Positions 8,793-14,991 of a stretch of DNA of 64,000 bases are shown one piece after another. Made by a program: the position numbers and the translations under genes. The notes under the pieces are model-generated. The model had not been told where the DNA came from, searched no databases, and saw only the letters and a program-made list of their open reading frames with translations. How positions within the stretch are numbered: the first letter of the stretch is position 1; every line of letters starts with the position of its first letter. Source of the stretch: Lachnospiraceae bacterium (GTDB taxonomy: Bacteria > Bacillota > Clostridia > Lachnospirales > Lachnospiraceae); NCBI GenBank assembly GCA_021153325.1, contig JAGKTQ010000002.1:1-64000 (forward strand), written 5' to 3'.

Positions 8793-8963
8793 TTATGCCT
8801 GTTCGATTGCACCTGTTGGGCAAGCACCAGCGCAAGATCCACAATCAATGCAAGTATCAGGATTGATTTCGAATTTTCCATCTCCCATGCTGATTGCGCC
8901 AACTGGACACTGAGCTTCACAAGCTCCACATGCTACACAAGCATCACCTATACAATATGCCAT
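8793..8963 (-). CDS. Small 2[4Fe-4S] ferredoxin
   Basis: 56-residue clostridial-type ferredoxin, an electron carrier for fermentation and for radical-SAM or hydrogenase chemistry. It has two clusters of the pattern CxxCxxCxxxCP: CVACGACEAQCP and CIDCGSCAGACP, each followed by G/TGAI. An additional Cys4 near the N-terminus (MAYCIGDAC) lies where the first helix usually begins. AAGGAGGAT precedes the ATG by a few bases. It is too short for many gene finders. It sits between the convergent MerR-like gene and pflA, and its own terminator suggests a monocistronic transcript. Confidence 0.95.
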   Translation of the reverse strand: MAYCIGDACVACGACEAQCPVGAISMGDGKFEINPDTCIDCGSCAGACPTGAIEQA

Positions 8964-9023
8964 AGTAATATCCTCCTTATGTTTACCAAAATATTTGATA
9001 CAAATTTATCAATATCTAAAGAC

Positions 9024-9052
9024 ATTGTAATATAAATTATCGTTGAAAACAA
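9024..9052 (-). promoter_or_regulatory. Possible ferredoxin promoter
   Basis: On the minus strand TTGTTT (9052-9047), 17 bp, TACAAT (9029-9024), about 60 bp before the ferredoxin start codon. Confidence 0.45.
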
Positions 9053-9085
9053 GTAAAATTCTCGAAAAGATATAGAAATTAATAA

Positions 9086-9844
9086 TTAGTTTTCTAATTC
9101 TGCACGACGCTTTTTGATCCCGTCGAGAATTACCTGTTTTTTCTCGATTACTTTGTCTTTTTCCATGGCAGGAATACCCTTTAATTTATATTCCATACCA
9201 AGTTTTTCGTATTTTGTTTCTCCCATTGTGTGATATGGAAGTACATCGAGTGCTTTCAAATTTGAAAACTGACCGATGAAATATCCAAGTTCAAATAAAT
9301 ACTTATCATCATCTGTAATCGTAGGTACGACAACGTGACGAATCCACATATCCACTTTCTTTTCGTTGAGATATGCAGCAAATGCTAAAATACCATCATT
9401 CGGCTGTGAAGTAAGTTCAATGTGCTTTTGGGGATCGATATGCTTGATGTCTAACATGACAAGGTCAGTTAAAGTCATTAAATGGTCTAATTTTGCAAGC
9501 CATTCAGGACTGCTTGTTTTTTTGTAGGCAATACCGGAGCTGTCAATACAAGTATGAATACCTTTTTCTTTTGCTAAAGTAAAAAGTTCAATAAGAAAAT
9601 CAACCTGCATCAGTGGTTCGCCACCTGTAACGGTAATACCACCGCCTTTATAAAAGCTCTTATTTCGTTCGTATTGCTCAATAATATAAGAAGCTTCCAT
9701 TTCTGTACCAGCATTCATTTCCCATGTATCAGGGTTGTGGCAGTATGCACAACGCATAGGACAGCCTTGTACGAACACTACAAAACGCACACCAGGGCCA
9801 TCTACAGTTCCAAAACTTTCAAGTGAATGTATTCTACCTTTCAT
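9086..9844 (-). CDS. pflA: Pyruvate formate-lyase activating enzyme, radical SAM
   Basis: 252-residue radical-SAM enzyme that uses S-adenosylmethionine and a [4Fe-4S] cluster to abstract hydrogen from the glycine of pyruvate formate-lyase. Motifs: N-terminal GRIHSLESFGTVDGPGVRF, cluster motif CPMRCAYCHN, SAM-binding TVTGGEPLMQ, DSSG, DIKH. Length is normal for PflA. The ATG at 9844 has AGAAAGG upstream. It is downstream of the split pfl operon in the same orientation but separated by a terminator and ~240 bp, so it has its own promoter. In this organism its substrate glycine is expected to be in the separate 80-residue protein at 10087-10329. Confidence 0.96.
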   Translation of the reverse strand: MKGRIHSLESFGTVDGPGVRFVVFVQGCPMRCAYCHNPDTWEMNAGTEMEASYIIEQYERNKSFYKGGGITVTGGEPLMQVDFLIELFTLAKEKGIHTCIDSSGIAYKKTSSPEWLAKLDHLMTLTDLVMLDIKHIDPQKHIELTSQPNDGILAFAAYLNEKKVDMWIRHVVVPTITDDDKYLFELGYFIGQFSNLKALDVLPYHTMGETKYEKLGMEYKLKGIPAMEKDKVIEKKQVILDGIKKRRAELEN

Positions 9845-9903
9845 AATTCAAAACCTTTCTGCTATGTATTATTTATTTTCCGGAGTCAATATGCTCATTC
9901 CAT

Positions 9904-9951
9904 AATAGTATTATCAAATATAGTGATAAAATATAGTATTAGTATACTATT
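9904..9951. promoter_or_regulatory. Inverted repeats in the pflA upstream region
   Basis: Between pflA and the pfl terminator the DNA is very AT-rich and holds TTATCA-N7-TGATAA (9911-9916/9924-9929) within a wider AATAGTAT/ATACTATT pair (9904-9911/9944-9951). The inner repeat resembles a dyad for an anaerobic or redox regulator, but matches no family exactly. I see no gene in 9845-10020. Confidence 0.35.
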
Positions 9952-10013
9952 CATACATATAAAAAACCAGTCGTGGCTTAGAAAAAATACAAAGTTTTTA
10001 CGGGAAGTTATGG

Positions 10014-10052
10014 AAATAAAAAAGCTGATTGGAATTTCTTCCAATCAGCTTT
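10014..10052 (-). terminator. Terminator of the pfl operon
   Basis: A perfect 14-bp stem (10021-10034/10039-10052, 4-nt loop); on the minus strand it is followed by TTTTTATTTC. It lies 35 bp beyond the stop of the radical-domain gene. Confidence 0.92.
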
Positions 10053-10086
10053 CTGATTTGTTTCATAACAAATTAACAATGGAATC

Positions 10087-10329
10087 TTAGATAGATTCAT
10101 GGAATGTACGGGAGATAACGTCTGCCTGCTGTTCTGGTGTTAATTTGATGAAGTTAACAGCATATCCGGATACACGGATTGTTAACTGAGGATATTTCTC
10201 AGGATTTTTCTGAGCATCTAATAAAGTATCTCTGTTGAGAACGTTTACGTTAAGGTGATGTCCGCCTTTTGTTGCATAACCGTCTAATAATGAAACTAAG
10301 TTATCTACTTGAGCTGCGCTTGCTGCCAT
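10087..10329 (-). CDS. grcA: Stand-alone glycyl-radical domain of pyruvate formate-lyase (GrcA-like)
   Basis: 80-residue protein equal to the C-terminal domain of pyruvate formate-lyase: LVSLLDGYATKGGHHLNVNV, RDTLLDAQKNPEKYPQLT, then the radical loop RVSGYAV with G55 as the radical site, and the usual TPEQQADVISRTFHES end. The start at 10329 has GGAGG about 7 bases upstream; a longer frame to 10398 would overlap the previous gene. E. coli GrcA (YfiD) is a spare part for oxygen-damaged PFL. Here the upstream enzyme lacks this domain altogether, so the protein is probably an obligate subunit. It is the last gene of the operon, 28 bp after the 67-residue gene. Confidence 0.93.
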   Translation of the reverse strand: MAASAAQVDNLVSLLDGYATKGGHHLNVNVLNRDTLLDAQKNPEKYPQLTIRVSGYAVNFIKLTPEQQADVISRTFHESI

Positions 10330-10357
10330 AGTTATATACCTCCATATAATTTTATTT

Positions 10358-10561
10358 TTAATGATAATCGTCCAAACCTTGTTCCAAGGTAGGAACACTA
10401 CAAGCCAGTGGAGTACGGGAACAATCCGTGCATCCTAAAGTTTGAACTGATTTATCTTTTGTACTGTCGGAATCATAATCGATGTTGACATGTCCAACAC
10501 CATTTGCCATACCGGCATCCAACATTTTTACTAAATCGTCAATCATTGCTTTATCATCCAT
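10358..10561 (-). CDS. 67-residue cysteine-containing protein of the split PFL operon
   Basis: Not recognised as a named family. Residues 6-30 (MIDDLVKMLDAGMANGVGHVNIDYD) resemble the opening of the adjacent radical-domain protein (LV-LLD ... G ... H-N), but the glycyl loop RVSGYAV is absent. In its place is a short tail with three cysteines (GCTDCSRTPLAC: C44, C47, C54) ending QGLDDYH. The ATG at 10561 has AGGAAGGAG in good position, and the gene is 32 bp after pflB and 28 bp before grcA, so it is translated within the operon. It may be a dummy or protective domain occupying the PFL site, an assembly factor, or a redox or metal sensor. The function is inference. Confidence 0.8.
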   Translation of the reverse strand: MDDKAMIDDLVKMLDAGMANGVGHVNIDYDSDSTKDKSVQTLGCTDCSRTPLACSVPTLEQGLDDYH

Positions 10562-10593
10562 AAGTAGTGCTCCTTCCTATATGGGTAGATTAA

Positions 10594-12633
10594 TTATTTA
10601 TTTAAGTCGATTTCGATATCGCCTGCGAATACCTGATCTTCTTTACCAAGAGCACCTGGGATGATTGTAAATGTATTAGAAATACCATCCTGTGCATCCT
10701 TGAATGGAAGTTTGGATACAGAAGAAAGGGATGCTACTGCACCATGAGTATCACGACCATGCATTGGGTTAGCACCCGGAGCAAATGGCTGACCTTTCTT
10801 ACGTCCGTCAGGTGTGTTACCTGTAGCCTTACCATATGTTACGTTAGATGTAATAGTAAGGATAGAAGTTGTAGGAACACCATTTCTGTAGGTATGATGT
10901 CTTCTGATTGCTGTCATAAATTTGTGAACGATTTCCTGTGCGATAGTATCAACACGATCATCATCGTTACCATATTTAGGGAAGTCACCAGTTGTTTTGA
11001 AGTCAACGATAACGCCGTCTTCATCACGGATAACTTCAACTTTAGCGTATTTGATTGCTGATAAAGAGTCAGCTACGATAGAAAGTCCAGCAACACCTGT
11101 AGCGAAGTAACGTTTTACATCTCTGTCATGAAGTGCCATTTCAGCTCTTTCATAGCAGTATTTATCATGCATGTAGTGAATGATGTTCAATGTGTTAACG
11201 TATACATCTGCCTGCCATTCCATCATATCCATGAATTTCTGCATTACATCATCATAATCAAGAACGTCGCCTTCAACTGCACGATATCTTGGTCCAACCT
11301 GTTTCTTTGTTACTTCATCAACACCGCCGTTTAAAGCGTAAAGTAAACATTTAGCAAGGTTAGCACGTGCACCGAAGAACTGCATTTCTTTACCGATTAC
11401 CATAGAAGATACACAGCAAGCGATACCGTAGTCATCACCATGTGTTACTCTCATAAGGTCATCGTTTTCGTACTGGATAGAAGAAGTCTGGATAGACATC
11501 TTAGCACAGTATTTCTTCCAGTTTTCAGGAAGTCTTGTAGACCAAAGAACTGTTAAGTTTGGTTCTGGTGAAGGTCCTAAGTTTGTTAATGTGTGTAAGT
11601 AACGGAAGGACATTTTGGATACTAATGGACGTCCGTCAACACCAACACCACCTAAGGATTCTGTTACCCATACTGGGTCACCAGCAAAGATCTGGTTGTA
11701 TTCAGGTGTACGAGCAAATTTGATGCAACGTAATTTCATGATGAAGTGATCAACGAATTCCTGAATCTGTTCTTCTGTAAATGTTCCGTTAGCTAAATCT
11801 CTTTCTGCGTAGCAGTCAAGGAATGTAGATGTACGTCCAAGAGACATAGCAGCACCATTCTGCTCTTTAACTGCACATAAATATCCGAAGTAAGTAGCCT
11901 GAATAGCTTCCTGTACGTTTGTAGCAGGTCTGGAAATGTCGCATCCGTAAGAAGCAGCCATTTCTTTCATCATTTTAAGAGCTATCATCTGCTCGGAGAT
12001 TTCTTCACGAAGACGGATAACATCATCTGTCATAACACGTCCTGTAGAATCTTTCTGAGCCTGTTTGTCTTCGATAAGTCTATCGATACCGTATAAAGCA
12101 ACACGTCTGTAGTCACCGATGATACGTCCACGTCCGTAAGCATCTGGAAGACCTGTGATGATGTGTGAAGAACGGCAAGCTCTCATTTCTGCATTGTAAG
12201 CATCGAAGCATCCTGCATTGTGTGTTTTTCTGTGTGTAGAGAAGAACTCACTGATTTCAGGATCAACTTCATATCCGTTGTCTGAACAAGCTTTTTCAGC
12301 CATTCTGATACCGCCGTATGGCTGTAAAGAACGTTTGAAAGGTTTATCTGTCTGGAAACCAACGATAGTTTCTTTGTTCTTGTCTAAATATCCAGGTCCG
12401 TGAGATGTAATTGTAGAAATTACTTTTGTGTCCATATCAAGAACACCGCCTGCTTCACGTTCCTTTTTCTGTAAATCAAGTACCTGTGCCCACAAATCTT
12501 TTGTGTTCTGTGTAGCATCAGCTAAGAATGATTCGTCCCCATCATATGGATGGTAGTTTTTCTGGATGAAATCACGTACGTTGATTTCACTTTCCCATTT
12601 TCCGCCTACAAAATCTTTCCATTCTGGTCTCAT
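10594..12633 (-). CDS. pflB: Pyruvate formate-lyase core, lacking the glycyl-radical domain
   Basis: 679-residue formate C-acetyltransferase core that converts pyruvate and CoA to acetyl-CoA and formate. The fold is complete from MRPEWKDFVGGKW through the active-site pair C406-C407 (GIACCVSSM), the SHGPGY region and TPDGRKKGQPFAPGANP. It stops at FTIIPGALGKEDQVFAGDIE, about 80 residues before the end of E. coli PflB (760). The missing part is encoded by the 80-residue gene at 10087-10329, and 679+80 matches the single-chain length. AGGAGG precedes the ATG. It is the first gene of a three-gene operon behind a strong promoter. Both downstream genes have their own ribosome-binding sites, which argues against a sequencing frameshift. 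Confidence 0.96.
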   Translation of the reverse strand: MRPEWKDFVGGKWESEINVRDFIQKNYHPYDGDESFLADATQNTKDLWAQVLDLQKKEREAGGVLDMDTKVISTITSHGPGYLDKNKETIVGFQTDKPFKRSLQPYGGIRMAEKACSDNGYEVDPEISEFFSTHRKTHNAGCFDAYNAEMRACRSSHIITGLPDAYGRGRIIGDYRRVALYGIDRLIEDKQAQKDSTGRVMTDDVIRLREEISEQMIALKMMKEMAASYGCDISRPATNVQEAIQATYFGYLCAVKEQNGAAMSLGRTSTFLDCYAERDLANGTFTEEQIQEFVDHFIMKLRCIKFARTPEYNQIFAGDPVWVTESLGGVGVDGRPLVSKMSFRYLHTLTNLGPSPEPNLTVLWSTRLPENWKKYCAKMSIQTSSIQYENDDLMRVTHGDDYGIACCVSSMVIGKEMQFFGARANLAKCLLYALNGGVDEVTKKQVGPRYRAVEGDVLDYDDVMQKFMDMMEWQADVYVNTLNIIHYMHDKYCYERAEMALHDRDVKRYFATGVAGLSIVADSLSAIKYAKVEVIRDEDGVIVDFKTTGDFPKYGNDDDRVDTIAQEIVHKFMTAIRRHHTYRNGVPTTSILTITSNVTYGKATGNTPDGRKKGQPFAPGANPMHGRDTHGAVASLSSVSKLPFKDAQDGISNTFTIIPGALGKEDQVFAGDIEIDLNK

Positions 12634-12679
12634 TTTGAAATAGCCTCCTATAAATTTGAAATTAGATTAATATATTACC

Positions 12680-12715
12680 GGGATTAAAAAATCCCAAACA
12701 CCGCAAAACGGTGTT
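12680..12715 (-). other. Two tandem hairpins in the pflB 5' untranslated region
   Basis: GGGAT/ATCCC (12680-12684/12691-12695) and AACACCG/CGGTGTT (12697-12703/12709-12715) lie next to each other in the minus-strand leader between promoter and ribosome-binding site. They could stabilise the mRNA 5' end or serve regulation. No known riboswitch fits. Confidence 0.5.
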
Positions 12716-12748
12716 ATTACGCATGAAATATGCTAATCCTATGAGGCT

Positions 12749-12778
12749 ATTATAGGGTATTCCATCGACAAACGTCAA
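12749..12778 (-). promoter_or_regulatory. Promoter of the split pfl operon
   Basis: Minus strand: TTGACG (12778-12773), 18 bp, TATAAT (12754-12749). Near-consensus, consistent with high expression of a central fermentation enzyme. The leader is about 110 nt. Confidence 0.75.
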
Positions 12779-12868
12779 GTAAGCCAGTGTACTTTTTTCT
12801 ATACAAAAGGGTGGATTTTGACAATGTTTTTAGAAAAAAACAATTGCGTCATAATGAATAGGAATAGC

Positions 12869-12897
12869 TTGCCAGAAATCGGGGAAAGTATTATACT
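12869..12897 (+). promoter_or_regulatory. Promoter of the DUF1858 gene
   Basis: TTGCCA (12869-12874), 17 bp, TATACT (12892-12897), divergent from the pfl promoter about 95 bp away. Confidence 0.65.
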
Positions 12898-12962
12898 AGG
12901 AAACGATGGACAATCCATTAAAAAGTATCATAATTATATATTCGGCATGAAGGAGGATTATT

Positions 12963-13154
12963 ATGGCAAATATAACAAAAGAAATGACAATCGGAGAGAT
13001 TTTAAGAACATATCCTGAAGCAGCACCGATTTTGATGGAAGCAGGCATGCATTGTTTAGGCTGTCCTTCCGCACAGGGAGAAAGCTTGGAAGAAGCTGTT
13101 ATGGTTCATGGTATGAATATTGATGACTTAATGTCTAAACTTACTGCATTATAA
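12963..13154 (+). CDS. DUF1858 domain protein
   Basis: 63-residue protein consisting only of a DUF1858 domain: EMTIGEILRTYPEAAPILMEAGMHCLGC and EAVMVHGMNIDDLMSKL. Such domains resemble the N-terminal part of ScdA/RIC (iron-sulfur repair) proteins and are widespread in anaerobes, with the conserved Cys-x2-Cys (HCLGCPS) likely involved in metal or redox chemistry. AAGGAGGA precedes the ATG. It is monocistronic with its own promoter and terminator and divergent from the pfl operon, so a shared redox-related regulation is conceivable. Exact function is unknown. Confidence 0.85.
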   Translation: MANITKEMTIGEILRTYPEAAPILMEAGMHCLGCPSAQGESLEEAVMVHGMNIDDLMSKLTAL

Positions 13155-13181
13155 TTTGCAGTTATGGTCATATAAAAATAA

Positions 13182-13217
13182 AACAGGAGGTTCCGAAATG
13201 GGACTTCCTGTTTTTTT
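13182..13217 (+). terminator. Terminator of the DUF1858 gene
   Basis: A 13-bp stem (13182-13194/13200-13212, two non-Watson-Crick pairs, loop GAAAT) running into a T7 tract. Confidence 0.9.
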
Positions 13218-13245
13218 ATCCTAATATAAATTTTTCGTGAGTCTT

Positions 13246-14001
13246 TTAAATCTGAGCTAAAGACTGCAATGCTGCATCCTTGATCAAAGGAGTGTAATGT
13301 TCTTCTAAATAAGCTTCACTTGCGGAAGAAAGACGTTCCAAAGTTCCATATTCGGAAAGAATATTACATATCTTGTTGTATTCTTCAGGAGTGTGTTCTC
13401 CTTTAGATACGGTCAGTAAATAGAAATCTTCGGACTCGTTTTTGTATAATGAATTTGTTTCGCGATAATTATCACGAAGTATATGTGCAAGGCGCATAAG
13501 TTCATGAAGAGAACGGAAGGAGAAGATTCTCGTAAGTTCCGTCTGCTTTGGAGCTTCTTTTTTGACAGGAGCAGGAGTTTCTGCTTCTGAGCTGCTGCTG
13601 GAAGCACCTAAAGTATTTTCGTGAATGCGCTTGAACAGGTCAAGTACTTCATCCGCACCTTCAGAAAGTTCATCAAGTAAATCTTCTGTATCCTCATCAT
13701 CGTTGTCATGAACAGAAGGCGCAAATTTGGAAAAGCGGGTATCCAGTTCTTCCGGATCCTCGACTTTGGTAATAATTAACACGATACATTCAGAATTCAG
13801 AGGGATAGCTTCAATCATAAGCGGAATGTCTTCTGCTTCAAATCCGAACTCAAAAGATGCCTGCTGCATCATATCGCGGAAAAGGCTTTTTGCTTTTTCA
13901 GTGCCATAGGCAAGTTCACTGATTTTCAACTCCCGATCTGCTAGATCCTCTCTGGTAAGAGTACAACGAATCTGATGGTCATTTACTTTTTCTATTTTCA
14001 T
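13246..14001 (-). CDS. mecA: Adaptor protein MecA
   Basis: 251-residue adaptor that delivers substrates (ComK and others in Bacillus) to the ClpC-ClpP protease. The N-terminal domain (MKIEKVNDHQIRCTLTREDLADREL ... ARDM-like AKSLFRDMMQQASFEFGFEAED) binds substrate. An acidic, low-complexity linker with a serine run (residues ~95-150) leads to the C-terminal ClpC-binding domain (FSFRSLHELMRLAHIL ... YNKICNILSEYG). Length and order are normal. A structured leader lies upstream (14020-14094). It is monocistronic and convergent with the DUF1858 gene. Confidence 0.92.
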   Translation of the reverse strand: MKIEKVNDHQIRCTLTREDLADRELKISELAYGTEKAKSLFRDMMQQASFEFGFEAEDIPLMIEAIPLNSECIVLIITKVEDPEELDTRFSKFAPSVHDNDDEDTEDLLDELSEGADEVLDLFKRIHENTLGASSSSSEAETPAPVKKEAPKQTELTRIFSFRSLHELMRLAHILRDNYRETNSLYKNESEDFYLLTVSKGEHTPEEYNKICNILSEYGTLERLSSASEAYLEEHYTPLIKDAALQSLAQI

Positions 14002-14019
14002 GCTATCACATCCTTACTA

Positions 14020-14094
14020 TAAGATACTACACAGTTTTAGGAAAGTTCCCTAAAATGTGAGTGAATGAATATATTTAGTGTTTAAAGTATCTTA
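14020..14094 (-). promoter_or_regulatory. Structured leader of mecA
   Basis: In the minus-strand leader an outer 8-bp pair TAAGATAC/GTATCTTA (14094-14087/14027-14020) encloses an 11-bp hairpin (CACA plus TTTTAGG with CCTAAAA plus TGTG, 14030-14041/14049-14059, one bulge). The outer helix ends just before the AAGGA ribosome-binding site. It matches no riboswitch I know. Confidence 0.5.
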
Positions 14095-14167
14095 TACTTT
14101 TCCGCTTGCTTAGTCAATAGGAGTGGAAAAGTGTTTAAAAATTTTTAATAAATTTGCGAAATTAGGC

Positions 14168-14196
14168 TTGCAATATGAGATGTTTACTAATATAAT
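14168..14196 (+). promoter_or_regulatory. Promoter of the structured RNA
   Basis: TTGCAA (14168-14173), exactly 17 bp, TATAAT (14191-14196). Transcription would start near 14203, precisely where the closing helix of the RNA begins. Confidence 0.75.
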
Positions 14197-14203
14197 ATCT
14201 AAC

Positions 14204-14475
14204 AGAGATACTTTCGGATAATCAGCACCGAAAGGAGGCTGTATAGAAATATACGCAGTACGGACGTTATCCGTGTATTTTATATTCAAATTTAATCTTT
14301 AAACTTATCTGTCCTTAGGACAATTCAAAATCCTTACTTAAGGGAATCTTACAAGCATATTAATACGCTTGGTCAATGATCAAAGATTAATTTTCCAATA
14401 TTTATCAGACTTATAATTCAAAATTTATCTATCGGGAACTTTATTTTGTGCGTCCGGGTATCTCTTGTATTCTAT
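14204..14475 (+). ncRNA. Structured non-coding RNA of about 260 nt, candidate raiA-motif RNA
   Basis: No coding potential, a good promoter, and a folded transcript. P1 pairs the two ends (14204-14211 with 14458-14465, 8 bp) and extends with CGGA/TCCG (14215-14218/14453-14456). A 5' domain has a GAAA tetraloop hairpin TATA/TATA (14242-14253) stacked on CTG/CAG; CGGATAA (14215-14221) can alternatively pair with TTATCCG (14267-14273). A long helix pairs 14292-14300 with 14382-14390 and continues through internal loops to 14283/14400. Inside it are hairpins TGTCC/GGACA (14310-14322), CCTT/AAGG (14332-14343) and AAGC/GCTT (14353-14370). Size, multibranch shape and clostridial host suggest the raiA motif, but this family assignment is inference. 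A T-rich stretch follows. Confidence 0.68.
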
Positions 14476-14590
14476 TATTATTATCGACATTTTTCCAAGA
14501 ATCTATAATGGAAATACAAACTAAATATATCACGAAATCTTCTTTTGGAAATGTTTGTATTTTTTGAAAATGCAAGGAGATGATGCACAT

Positions 14591-14803
14591 ATGTTTTTGT
14601 GTGAAATAGAAAAAAATGTACGGGATAATTTGGAAAAAGAAGTACAGAATGGAACCAGTTTATATCTGGAAGGAAAAATGAGTACGCCGGAGGATATTGC
14701 GAAAAGTTGTGTAAATGAGGAAATGTCCTATATGGCGGACTATATATGGAATGAAAAAGGTAAATTGACAGAAATCAGATACGATAAGATCCAGATTATG
14801 TAA
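14591..14803 (+). CDS. Hypothetical 70-residue protein
   Basis: Small acidic, apparently cytoplasmic protein of unknown function (MFLCEIEKNVRDNLEKEV ... MADYIWNEKGKLTEIRYDKIQIM). AAGGAGA lies 10 bases before the ATG at 14591; a longer frame from 14555 has no ribosome-binding site. It lacks membrane segments or metal motifs. It lies 115 bp after the structured RNA, with no promoter of its own that I can identify, so it may be transcribed by readthrough. No family recognised. Confidence 0.65.
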   Translation: MFLCEIEKNVRDNLEKEVQNGTSLYLEGKMSTPEDIAKSCVNEEMSYMADYIWNEKGKLTEIRYDKIQIM

Positions 14804-14934
14804 TGTCCTAAGAAGTTTTTTGTATGTCCTTATGAATATTTGGCAGAGACGGCCCCTCATGCACAAAGTCAGAGGTAATGCAGGATGCAAGAATAGGAAA
14901 TGTAATTTGGACTTGAAAAATGTCAAAATTGGTA

Positions 14935-14963
14935 ATGACGATAAGAAAATAGTTTGCTATAAT
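14935..14963 (+). promoter_or_regulatory. Promoter of the GH18 gene
   Basis: ATGACG (14935-14940), 17 bp, TATAAT (14958-14963) with a TGN extension. AAGGAG follows before the start codon at 14992. Confidence 0.6.
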
Positions 14964-14991
14964 AGAGGGCAGTCAGAAAGGAGCTGGATTA

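Noticed and set aside
10561..10596. Frameshift or assembly error at the pflB end
   Set aside because: The next two genes each start with ATG and have good ribosome-binding sites, and the gap codes for a different protein rather than a broken continuation.
12818..13018. Open frame overlapping the DUF1858 promoter and start
   Set aside because: It contains the promoter and ribosome-binding site of the real gene and overlaps it in another frame.
14204..14475. 6S RNA, tmRNA, SRP RNA or RNase P RNA
   Set aside because: Multibranched fold rather than the single long 6S hairpin; none of the conserved cores of tmRNA, SRP or RNase P RNA is visible.
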